A stretch of 49,751 nt of DNA, taken from assembly GCA_028713285.1 (NCBI GenBank), contig JAQTOP010000014.1, positions 1-49,751 of the forward strand, read 5' to 3'. The stretch is from Terrimicrobiaceae bacterium (lineage in GTDB: Bacteria; Verrucomicrobiota; Verrucomicrobiia; Chthoniobacterales; JAATET01). Each line of letters begins with the position of its first letter. The stretch's first letter is position 1. The notes beneath the pieces are model-generated. The model did no database searches, had not been told where the DNA came from, and was given only the letters and a program-made list of their open reading frames with translations. Of the stretch, positions 22,951-30,209 are shown in pieces. The translations under genes were made by a program, and so were the position numbers.

Positions 22951-23346
22951 ATGGAGCAGGTGCCGCCGGAGATCGAGGCGTTGTTCGACGACGCGAGCGG
23001 CGACATCGCGGTCGGCGAACTCGACGCCGCCATCGAGAAATATCGCCGATGCGTCGCTGCCGTTCCCGACTACTTCGACGCATGGCACGCGCTCGGCATG
23101 GCGCTCATGAAAACCGGCCGCCATCCCGAAGCCATCGAAGCCGGCCTCAAGGCGACGGAACTCAACCCGAACGACCAACTTGCCTGGTCCAGCCTCTCGC
23201 TGTTCTACGTCCGCAACGACCAAATCAAGGAAGCGGAGTCCGCCGGCGTGAAGGCGCGCATCCTGTCCTGGGGCGGGAAGATCGCCCGCGAGGGCGACCT
23301 TCAACGCGACACGGAGACGCAGGGAAGCGGAGACGCGGAGAAATGA
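22951..23346 (+). CDS. Small TPR protein, C-terminus altered by inserted repeat
   Basis: 131 residues. Residues ~10-110 form about three tetratricopeptide repeats: GELDAAIEKYRRCVAAVPDY, FDAWHALGMALMKTGRHPEA and LAWSSLSLFYVRNDQIKEAE. The body ends naturally near ILSWGGKIARE. The last ~15 residues (DLQRDTETQGSGDAEK) are encoded by the GACGCAGGG-type repeat that borders the next gene, and its TGA stop overlaps that gene's ATG (ATGA). I infer that the original stop was replaced when the repeat/four-helix-bundle unit arrived. Confidence 0.8.
   Translation: MEQVPPEIEALFDDASGDIAVGELDAAIEKYRRCVAAVPDYFDAWHALGMALMKTGRHPEAIEAGLKATELNPNDQLAWSSLSLFYVRNDQIKEAESAGVKARILSWGGKIAREGDLQRDTETQGSGDAEK
23308..23340 (+). 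repeat. Left repeat array of the four-helix-bundle unit
   Basis: Reads GACACGGAGACGCAGGGAAG and then CGGAGACGCGGAG, i.e. units of the form GACrCGGrG with G-A rich linkers. It encodes the tail of the TPR protein in one frame and ends 2 bp before the ATG of the four-helix-bundle gene. Confidence 0.75.
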
Positions 23347-23726
23347 GCGAATCGCTGCGGCATTTTCGCGAATTGCGCGTTTACCAGGCAGCGATGGATG
23401 CCGCATTGCGCATCTTTGAACTCACCAGGAGCTTTCCTGCTGATGAGCGGTTTTCTTTGACCGATCAAATCCGCCGCTCCTCGCGCTCCGTCTGCGCAAA
23501 TCTGGCCGAGGCCTGGCGCAAACGCCGTTATGAAGCCGCATTCGTGGCAAAACTCAACGATGCCGAAGCGGAAGCCGCCGAGACCCAAGTCTGGCTGGAG
23601 ATCGCATCGCGTAACGGATATTTAAAACAAGACGCCTTCACCGACCTGGACGCGGCCTGCGAGTCCATCCAGTCGATGCTCGTCAAAATGATTTCCGAGC
23701 CATCAAAATGGACCATCCGCAAGTAG
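23343..23726 (+). CDS. Four-helix-bundle protein, 23S rRNA intervening-sequence type
   Basis: 127 residues. The family signature is clear: FRELRVYQAAMDAALRIFEL, then DQIRRSSRSVCANLAEAWRK, followed by AAFVAKLNDAEAEAAETQVW and an alternation of helices to the end (YLKQDAFTDLDAACESIQSM). These proteins form pentameric four-helix bundles, are related to Avd of diversity-generating retroelements, and occur in 23S rRNA intervening sequences of Leptospira and Coxiella; their activity is unknown. Here no rRNA is nearby. The gene's ATG overlaps the TPR stop, and its last 19 nt contain the ATG of metG. Confidence 0.93.
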   Translation: MSESLRHFRELRVYQAAMDAALRIFELTRSFPADERFSLTDQIRRSSRSVCANLAEAWRKRRYEAAFVAKLNDAEAEAAETQVWLEIASRNGYLKQDAFTDLDAACESIQSMLVKMISEPSKWTIRK

Positions 23727-25303
23727 CAGTCTCCGTGTCCCCGCGTCCCCGCGTCCCCGCGTCGAGTTCCTTTTTCATAACCACCGCGATCGATTACACG
23801 AACGCCGCGCCGCACATCGGCCATGCCTACGAGAAAGTGCTGGCCGACGGGATCGCCCGCTACCAGCGGCTGCGCGGGCGCGATGTATTTTTTCTCACCG
23901 GCGTCGATCAGCACGGGCAGAAGGTCCAGCAATCCGCGGAGAAACTCGGCGTGCCGCCGCAGGAATTCGTCGATGAAATCACGGAAAAATTCCGCGCGCT
24001 CTGGGCGAAGCTCGGCGTGGAATACGACGGCTGGGCCGCCACGACCGACGCCGCGCACAAGGCCTGCGTGCAGACGCTCCTCCAGCGGCTCCACGACGAG
24101 GGCCAGCTCTACAAAGCCCGGCAGGCTGGCTACTACAGCGTGCGGCAGGAGCAGTTTCTCACCGAGAAGGAACGCGGCCCGGACGGCGAATTCGGCGCCG
24201 AGTGGGGAGAGGTCGTCCTCATCGAGGAGGAGAACTACTACTTCAAACTCGCCGAGCACAAACGGTGGCTGCTCGACCTGCTCGACAGCCGGCCCGGACT
24301 GGTCACGCCCGGCTTCCGCCTCGCGGAACTCCGCAACGCCGTCGAAAAAGTCACCGGCGACCTCTGCATCTCGCGTCCGAAGGCCCGCCTCACCTGGGGC
24401 ATCGAGCTGCCCTTCGATCCCGATTACGTCACCTACGTCTGGTTCGACGCGCTGGTGAATTACATCAGCTTCGCCCCGGGCTTCGATCCGAATTCCAAAA
24501 TCCAAAGTCCGGAATTCCACGCGTGGTGGCCCGCCCTCCACGTGATCGGGAAGGACATCATGGTGCCCGCGCACGGCGTCTATTGGCCGATCATGCTCAA
24601 GGCCATCGGATTTGCGGACGCGGACATCCCGACGCTTCTCGTTCACGGCTGGTGGAACATCGCCGGCTCAAAAATGAGCAAGAGCCTCGGCAATGTCGTC
24701 GATCCCGACGCCCTTGCCGACAAATACGGCGCGGAGACCGTGCGCTACTACCTCATGGCCGACATCGCCACGGGAAAGGACGCGGACTTCAGCGAGGAGC
24801 GTCTCATTCAGCGCTACAACGTCGATCTGGCGAACAGCATCGGGAATCTGCTGAATCGCACGTTGAACATGGCGTGGAAATATCGCGACGGCCGACTGGC
24901 GAAATCCGCGGGAAAGGGATTGCAGGATCGCGCCGATTCCGTCGTGCAATCCTACGCCGCCGTCATGGACGACGGCTCGATCAACGCCGGCCTCGAGCAG
25001 GCATGCCGCCTCGCAAATGAAGCGAACCAATATGTCGAGCAAGCCAAACCCTGGGCGTTGGCAAAAAGCGGCGAAACCGCCGCGCTCGACGGCGCGCTCT
25101 ACCACCTCGCCGAATCCCTCCGCATCATCGCGATCCTGCTTTCGCCGGTGATGCCAAAAGCCGCCCGCGGCATTTGGGAACAGCTGGGTGTCGCTGGCGA
25201 ATTTCGCTTCGAAGACACGGCCTGGGGCGGACTGAAGGACGGCCATCCACTCGGAAAGCCCTTCCCGCTCTTCCCGCGCATCGAAGCTCCCGCAAATCCT
25301 TAA
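23708..25303 (+). CDS. metG: Methionyl-tRNA synthetase
   Basis: 531 residues. Class I synthetase: SSFFITTAIDYTNAAPHIGH with HIGH at 36-39, KMSKSLGN near residue 320, DYVTYVWFDALVNYISF, and a helical anticodon-binding domain. It lacks the zinc-knuckle cysteines (it reads GYYSVRQEQFLTEKE where zinc-type enzymes have CxxC) and lacks the C-terminal tRNA-binding domain. The first ~20 residues (MDHPQVAVSVSPRPRVPASS) are not homologous: they come from the end of the upstream gene and its repeat array. The only usable starts, ATG 23708 and GTG 23735, both lie inside the inserted unit. Confidence 0.95.
   Translation: MDHPQVAVSVSPRPRVPASSSFFITTAIDYTNAAPHIGHAYEKVLADGIARYQRLRGRDVFFLTGVDQHGQKVQQSAEKLGVPPQEFVDEITEKFRALWAKLGVEYDGWAATTDAAHKACVQTLLQRLHDEGQLYKARQAGYYSVRQEQFLTEKERGPDGEFGAEWGEVVLIEEENYYFKLAEHKRWLLDLLDSRPGLVTPGFRLAELRNAVEKVTGDLCISRPKARLTWGIELPFDPDYVTYVWFDALVNYISFAPGFDPNSKIQSPEFHAWWPALHVIGKDIMVPAHGVYWPIMLKAIGFADADIPTLLVHGWWNIAGSKMSKSLGNVVDPDALADKYGAETVRYYLMADIATGKDADFSEERLIQRYNVDLANSIGNLLNRTLNMAWKYRDGRLAKSAGKGLQDRADSVVQSYAAVMDDGSINAGLEQACRLANEANQYVEQAKPWALAKSGETAALDGALYHLAESLRIIAILLSPVMPKAARGIWEQLGVAGEFRFEDTAWGGLKDGHPLGKPFPLFPRIEAPANP
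23729..23766 (+). repeat. Right repeat array of the four-helix-bundle unit
   Basis: Reads GTCTCCGTGTCCCCGCGTCC and then two further CCGCGTC units. On the minus strand it is three GACGCGGG units followed by GACACGGAGAC, the inverted counterpart of the left array. It encodes VSVSPRPRVPAS of MetG. Confidence 0.75.
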
Positions 25304-25322
25304 AATCCTGTAAATCCTGTCC
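25298..25322 (+). repeat. AATCCTGTA short tandem repeat
   Basis: Three period-10 units in a row: AATCCTTAA, AATCCTGTA, AATCCTGTCC. They span the metG stop and the beginning of the next gene. Similar 'aatcctgtaaatcctgt' strings recur in intergenic DNA of many environmental bacteria as far as I recall. It leaves the next gene without an ATG, GTG or TTG start at its expected N-terminus. Confidence 0.6.
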
Positions 25323-26327
25323 AATTCGCATTCACCCGATCCCCTCGCCGGCGTCACCGGCTTCAAGCGCCTGCGTTACCGCCTTGAGTATTGGGCGCTG
25401 GAGGCCGTCGCGTGGTTCATCCCGAAGCTGCCCTACGCGGCCATCGCGCCAATCGCCCGCGGCCTCGGCGGACTGGCCTATTTGCTCGATGCGCGCGGCC
25501 GCGCGAACGCGCTGGAGAATTTGCGCGCCGCTTTCGGCGACGCATGCGCGCCCGCCGAGCGCGAACGCATCGCGAAGGCTTCGTATCAGAATTTCACCCG
25601 CACGATGCTCAGCCTCTTCTGGTCGCCGAATCTCACGGACGGCCGCTGGAAACAAGTGCTCCGCATCGAGGGCCTCGACGACGATTCCTGTCATCGCGAC
25701 CCGGCCGAGCCCGCGCTCTATTTCTGCGCGCATTTCGGGAATTTCGAGTGGCTCAGCCACGCGTCGGCGTTCGCGATTGCGACGGGCCCGATCATTTTCC
25801 AAAGATTCAAGAATCCGCTGCTGGGCCCCGTGTTCAGCCGGCTGCGCGCGGTGAGCGGACACGAGATCATCCCGCAGGAGCGCGCGCTCATCCGCATGCT
25901 CAAGCTCCTGCGCGCCGGCGGAAAATTCGGCGCACTCACGGACCTCAGTCTCGACCCGAGGCACAGCACCGTCGCGATCCGCTGCTTCGGCCTCTGGACC
26001 TCGGTGAGCCCGATTCTTCACGCGCTGCGCGAGCGCACCGGATCGAAATTGATCCCCTGCGAATGCGTGCCGCAGGCCGATGGCGCCTACCTCGCACGGT
26101 ATCTGCCCGCCGTCGCCGTGCCGCAGGACGCAACGGCAACGGAGATCACGCAACTCTGCTGGAACGCAATCGAACGCTCGATCCGCGCGCGCCCCGAGCT
26201 GTGGCTGTGGGCCTACAAACAGTGGCGTTTCAAGCCGTCGCACGGAGACCCGGCGGAGCTGGGCCGCTACCCGGCCTACGCGAATACCGCGCGCCGCTTC
26301 GACCGGCTGATCCCCGCGCAACCCTGA
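25317..26327 (+). CDS. Lipid A biosynthesis (LpxL/HtrB-like) acyltransferase, unusual start
   Basis: About 336 residues. The N-terminal amphipathic KRLRYRLEYWALEAVAWF, the LPYAAIAPIARGLGGLAYLL helix, the acyltransferase box FCAHFGNFE (H-x4-E), TDLSLDPRHSTVAIRCFG, and the closing RPELWLWAYKQWRFKP all match late acyltransferases that add secondary acyl chains to lipid A at the inner membrane. The in-frame stop TAA at 25311 is followed by no ATG/GTG/TTG until TTG 25482, which is inside the conserved domain. The likely start is therefore the CTG at 25317 (or CTG 25371). The start is uncertain, the identity fairly firm. Confidence 0.8.
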   Translation: MSNSHSPDPLAGVTGFKRLRYRLEYWALEAVAWFIPKLPYAAIAPIARGLGGLAYLLDARGRANALENLRAAFGDACAPAERERIAKASYQNFTRTMLSLFWSPNLTDGRWKQVLRIEGLDDDSCHRDPAEPALYFCAHFGNFEWLSHASAFAIATGPIIFQRFKNPLLGPVFSRLRAVSGHEIIPQERALIRMLKLLRAGGKFGALTDLSLDPRHSTVAIRCFGLWTSVSPILHALRERTGSKLIPCECVPQADGAYLARYLPAVAVPQDATATEITQLCWNAIERSIRARPELWLWAYKQWRFKPSHGDPAELGRYPAYANTARRFDRLIPAQP

Positions 26328-26342
26328 CGCCCTGGCCGACGC

Positions 26343-28184
26343 CTATTTGGTCACCAGTTGCTCGAGCAGCGCGTTCATCCGCTTGAGCATGGATTGCGGA
26401 TCTTCGAGCAGGCCCGCCGCGATGAGCGCATTGTCGTGGACTTGCTCGGCGACCTGCTTCGCCAGCTCGGGCTGTGATTTCCGGGCATTCTCGAGGCCCA
26501 GCATCATCGGGTGATTGGGGTTGATCTCGAGGTCCTGCTTGAACGGCGGCGCCTCGCCGCGATTCAGATTCTTGAGAATGCGCCGCATGCTCGAGGTCAT
26601 GCCCTTGTCGCTCTCGACGACGACGGCCGGGCTGTCCACGAGCCGCCGGGAGACGCGAACGTCGCCCACTTTGTCGCCGAGGCTTTCCTTGATGAAATTG
26701 CAAAGGAGGCGGGCGGCCGTGTCGTCGAGCGTGTCTTCGGTTTTTTCGAGCGCGATCTCCGCCTTCTCGGCCGCGATCAACTTCCTGCCATCAAACTCCC
26801 GCAGTTGATCCATCACGAACTCGTCCCACGGGTCGTGCAAAAACAGCGCCTCGTGGCTCTTCGCCTTGAGCCCCTCGTAATACGGGCTGGCGAGGCACGC
26901 TGCGCGGTCCGCGCCGGAAATGTAGTAAATCTCTTTTTGGTCCTCGGGCATGCGGGCCACGTAATCCGCGAGCGCGGACGGCGTCTCGGACACCGATGTC
27001 TCATACCGCAGGAGCTTCGCGAGCGGCTCCCGATGGGCGTAATCGCTGACGATTCCCTCCTTGAGGAAATGGCCGAATTCCTTGAAGAAGCCCGCGTAGC
27101 TTTCGGGATCGCCGTTCGCCTCCCCGTCGAGAAACTTCAGGAATCGCGCGGTGAGAACCTTGTTGAGTTTTTGCATCAACGCGGAGTCCTGCATGGTCTC
27201 GCGCGAAATGTTCAGCGGGAGATCTTCGCTATCGACGACGCCCTTCACGAAGCGCAGCCACTCGGGCAGGAGGCCCCGGGCCTTCGACTGGATGAGGATT
27301 CTGCGGCAGTAGAGGTGGATCTCCGACTCGATTTTCGGCATGCCCGGCTTCTCGAGGCTGTGCTTCGGGACGAAGAGGAGCGCGCGGATGGCCAGCGGCG
27401 CGTCGGCGTTGAAATGCAGACGGTAGTGCGGGGCGTCGATGTCATGGCCGAGAAATTTGTAGAACTCGTCGTAGTCCGCGTCGGTGACTTCGGATTTGTT
27501 GCGCGTCCAGATCGCGCTCACCGTGTTCACGGCGCTCCCGTTGAGTTCGATGGGAAAGCCGACGAAGTTCGAGTAGCGCTTGATGATGGATTCCACGCGG
27601 TGGGCGCGCGAGTATTCGCGATCCGACTCGGCGAGCTGGATGACGATTTTCGTGCCGCGGGGCAGATCGGCCGCGGGCTCGATCTCGTAGCTGCTCACGC
27701 CGTCGGAGGTCCATATCCAGCCGGTCTCGTCGGGTTGGAAGGACCGCGTGAAGACGGTGACCTTCGACGCAACCATGAATGCGGAATAGAACCCGACACC
27801 GAACTGGCCGATGATTCCCGGATCGCCGGACGAAGAGGGCTTTCCGGCGCCGGCCTTGAGCTGCTCGAGAAAGGCTTTCGATCCCGAGTGCGCGATGGTG
27901 CCGAGATTCTCGACGAGTTCATCGTGCGTCATGCCGATGCCGGAATCGGCGATGGAAATGCTATGGGCGGTGTCGTCGGTGGTGACCGAGATGGCGAGCG
28001 GACGATCGGGCTCGAAGACCGCGGAGCCTGATGTTTGCAGGAATTTCAGCTTCTCGGTCGCGTCCGCCGCGTTCGAGATGAGCTCGCGGATGAAGATTTC
28101 CTTATCGGTGTATAGGGAGTGGATGACGATGTTCAGCAGTTGGGCGATCTCCGCCTGGAACTCGTGTTTTTCGGGTGCGCTCAT
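26343..28184 (-). CDS. htpG: Chaperone HtpG (Hsp90)
   Basis: 613 residues from the ATG at 28182-28184 (MSAPEKHEFQAEIAQLLNIV). The GHKL ATPase domain shows RELISNAADATEKLKFL, DSGIGMTHDELVENLG and GQFGVGFYSAFMVASKV. The middle domain has GVVDSEDLPLNISRETMQ, and the C-terminal dimerisation domain includes VSRRLVDSPAVVV. It is a standard cytosolic bacterial Hsp90. Its 139-bp leader contains a perfect GAGGGGCCCCTC palindrome (28302-28313) of unknown meaning. Convergent with the acyltransferase gene (15-bp gap). Confidence 0.97.
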   Translation of the reverse strand: MSAPEKHEFQAEIAQLLNIVIHSLYTDKEIFIRELISNAADATEKLKFLQTSGSAVFEPDRPLAISVTTDDTAHSISIADSGIGMTHDELVENLGTIAHSGSKAFLEQLKAGAGKPSSSGDPGIIGQFGVGFYSAFMVASKVTVFTRSFQPDETGWIWTSDGVSSYEIEPAADLPRGTKIVIQLAESDREYSRAHRVESIIKRYSNFVGFPIELNGSAVNTVSAIWTRNKSEVTDADYDEFYKFLGHDIDAPHYRLHFNADAPLAIRALLFVPKHSLEKPGMPKIESEIHLYCRRILIQSKARGLLPEWLRFVKGVVDSEDLPLNISRETMQDSALMQKLNKVLTARFLKFLDGEANGDPESYAGFFKEFGHFLKEGIVSDYAHREPLAKLLRYETSVSETPSALADYVARMPEDQKEIYYISGADRAACLASPYYEGLKAKSHEALFLHDPWDEFVMDQLREFDGRKLIAAEKAEIALEKTEDTLDDTAARLLCNFIKESLGDKVGDVRVSRRLVDSPAVVVESDKGMTSSMRRILKNLNRGEAPPFKQDLEINPNHPMMLGLENARKSQPELAKQVAEQVHDNALIAAGLLEDPQSMLKRMNALLEQLVTK

Positions 28185-28323
28185 GGAATGTTTCGTGGTT
28201 TCGAGGAACGCGCATCCTGCCAAAAAACGCAGTGCGTGGGAAAGGAGCCATTTTGGAACGCCTGCCGAGCCGTTGCAATGGACGGGACCATTCGCCATGC
28301 GGAGGGGCCCCTCGCGCGAAATG

Positions 28324-29247
28324 TCAGCAGACTTTTCCTTTTTTGCCCGCCACCCCGTGACCGACGGGCTTCTCGCCGACCCAGCGCTCGTCCACCGGCT
28401 CGCTGGCAAGCTGGTAGCGCGAATCGGACGAGAGGCGGAAGCGGTTCGACTGGTTGTCGAGGCTCGCATGGACAGTTCCCATGGTGAAGGTCAGCACATC
28501 GCCCGCCTGGAACTCCGTCGTCAACCAGCGCCCGCCAAGTTTTTCGCGCAGCGAGACCGGGTCGCTGGACAACCGGCCATCCCAATCCTGCCACTGCTTC
28601 CGACCCGACTCGATCTCGGGAGCGTCGGAACGATTCACGCAATAGGCGTCCACGTCGCGTTCGAGGTATCGACGCAGCTTGTCCGCCTGGAGGTGCGAGT
28701 TTTCCAGAATCATCAAACCGCCGATCTCCATCGGCACATCGCCAATCGGCGTCCAGGCCGTGAAGACATTCCGCGTGCCGCGTCCCATGTAAACCACGTC
28801 GCAATGCGGATAGGTGCCTCGTCCGCCGCCCGGCATGGCGCGAAACCAGGTGAAATCATAATGGCGCACCGGACCGCCAAGGAATTTCGCGTAGAAGTCG
28901 GTCATGCGTCCCGAGTAGAGCAGCTTCTCGAGCGGAACATTGCGCGCAGTGATCGCGTCCATATCCGGGGCCGCTGTGCCGGGTCTGCTTACGGCTTCGA
29001 TTGGAAGGGAGTCCTCGTCGAGAAGCCCGAGATCGGCCAGCCGGCGGGTAATCTCATCCCGCACTTCCAGGACTTCCGCACGGTCGAGATAACCTCGCAA
29101 AAACAAATAACCGTCTTCGCGCATCCGCGCGCGCAACGCGTCGGGATTATCCACGAGTTCGGTGGAGCTGCGCAAATCACCCAGCGCAGCCGCGGAAGCA
29201 TTCAGCGGCATTCCCAAGGACGTCAACGCCAGTGCGGTTGTTTTCAT
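28324..29247 (-). CDS. Phytanoyl-CoA dioxygenase (PhyH)-family oxygenase
   Basis: 307 residues from ATG 29245-29247; the ATG at codon 13 is an alternative. It is an Fe(II)/2-oxoglutarate-dependent oxygenase of the PhyH family. The iron ligands are visible as YPHCDVVYM (H148, D150) and MGTVHASLDN (H260), followed by the 2-oxoglutarate-binding arginine region NRFRLSSDSRYQ. The early segment LRARMREDGYLFLRGYLDRA is the usual family opening. Substrate unknown. A divergently transcribed AraC gene, now broken, faces it, which suggests it once had, or has lost, dedicated control. Confidence 0.85.
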   Translation of the reverse strand: MKTTALALTSLGMPLNASAAALGDLRSSTELVDNPDALRARMREDGYLFLRGYLDRAEVLEVRDEITRRLADLGLLDEDSLPIEAVSRPGTAAPDMDAITARNVPLEKLLYSGRMTDFYAKFLGGPVRHYDFTWFRAMPGGGRGTYPHCDVVYMGRGTRNVFTAWTPIGDVPMEIGGLMILENSHLQADKLRRYLERDVDAYCVNRSDAPEIESGRKQWQDWDGRLSSDPVSLREKLGGRWLTTEFQAGDVLTFTMGTVHASLDNQSNRFRLSSDSRYQLASEPVDERWVGEKPVGHGVAGKKGKVC

Positions 29248-29320
29248 GGACGGACCCTACCGAAGCCTTACCGAAAGAGAATGGCTCTCGTGGGAAAAGT
29301 CATGTATTTTTTGGCAACAT

Positions 29321-30093
29321 ATGAAACTCACCGTTCAGAGCCGCGATCTTTTCCAAAGCGCAACCGGTTGCCCTCTGGGACACCTTTCGCTGGCAGGCAC
29401 GATTCGCGACCGTTAGGGCGTTTCGGGCAGGCGAATGCGCGTTCTGGGCAGCTACGCAATTGTCTATTTGCGGGGCGGCGGCGGACACTTTGAGGATGCG
29501 CTGGATTCCCGAAAGGAAGTGCGCCCGGGGGACACTGGGATGAGATTTATATCGTTTTCGATGGACCGGTGTTCGATCTCTGGCGCAAGCGCGGCGTCCT
29601 GACGTCGGACAGACCCCTTTATCACCTCGAGCCGCTGCCATACTGGTTGCGAAGATTCGAAGAAGTCGTCGCGCCAAATTTGCCGGCACTCGAGCGCGTG
29701 TGCAGGTTGCAATCGGCGCTTTCGAGCGCGTTCACTCATTACCAGCGCAACCCCGCCGCCGCCCGCGACGCGGAGTGGCTTGCGGAGGTGAGCGCACTCC
29801 TCGATGCCGACCTTGGCGACGTGCTGTATGTCGGGGATGTGCCCCGAAAGCTTGGCCTGTCGGCGGAAACTTTCCGCAAAAAATTTGCCCGCCTCTCCGG
29901 CATGCCCCCTTGGCGCTATCGGATGACGCGGGTGATCGAGCGGGCGTGCCTGCTGGTGCATGAAGGGCGGCTCACCAACAAGGAAATCGCGGCCCGACTC
30001 GGGTTCAACGATGAGTTCCACTTCTCCCGGCGCTTCAAGCAGATCACCGGCCGTTCGCCGACGCAATTCCGCGCACTGTCGATGCGGCACTAG
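29321..30093 (+). pseudogene. Broken AraC-family transcriptional regulator
   Basis: The start is good (MKLTVQSRDLFQSATGCPLG at 29321), but an in-frame TAG ends it at 29414-29416. The same frame continues as GRRMRVLGSYAIVYLRGGGG and HFEDALDSRKEVRPGD. The next recognisable segment, HWDEIYIVFDGPVFDLWRKR, is in another frame starting near 29540. The cupin strand normally between them appears deleted. The rest, including the two HTH motifs (LSAETFRKKFARLSGMPPW and NKEIAARLGFNDEFHFSRRF) and the closing ITGRSPTQFRALS, is intact to the TAG at 30093. A shorter in-frame product from ATG 29569 could still be made. One nonsense change plus one deletion/frameshift is the simplest reading. Confidence 0.75.
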
Positions 30094-30125
30094 AGAATGT
30101 GCGGCGGACACTCGCCCAAAGGGAG

Positions 30126-30174
30126 GGACGGCTCGCCGAGCCGTCCGTCGAGGGCGGTTTCGCCGAAACCGCCC
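30126..30174. repeat. Paired REP-like palindromes
   Basis: Two near-perfect palindromes side by side: GGACGGCTCG-C-CGAGCCGTCC (30126-30146) and GGGCGGTTTCG-C-CGAAACCGCCC (30152-30174). Both share the centre TCGCCGA. They lie between the AraC pseudogene and the porin gene stop, so they can also act as terminators for either side. They look like dispersed palindromic repeats; only one pair is in this window. Confidence 0.6.
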
Positions 30175-30209
30175 TACCCATTGATGTAAGGAACTTGCAT
30201 GACACCACA

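Larger units (their letters stand above)
23308..23766 (+). mobile_element. Candidate mobile unit: four-helix-bundle gene in inverted repeat arrays
   Basis: A 127-codon four-helix-bundle gene is bracketed by two arrays of related units in inverted orientation. The left array begins GACACGGAGAC (23308-23318) and continues with GCGGAGACGCGGAG. The right array begins GTCTCCGTGTC (23729-23739) and continues CCCCGCGT three times. The 11-bp GACACGGAGAC/GTCTCCGTGTC pair is a perfect inverted repeat. Both arrays run into the coding sequence of the neighbours. The family is known from intervening sequences in 23S rRNA genes, which also have inverted-repeat ends. Mobility is an inference; no recombinase is present. 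Confidence 0.55.

Noticed and set aside
23049-23342. A long fusion of the TPR region with the four-helix-bundle protein in one frame
   Set aside because: The frame is open, but the TPR motifs are in a different frame, and the residues before MSESLRHF are not homologous to anything recognisable.
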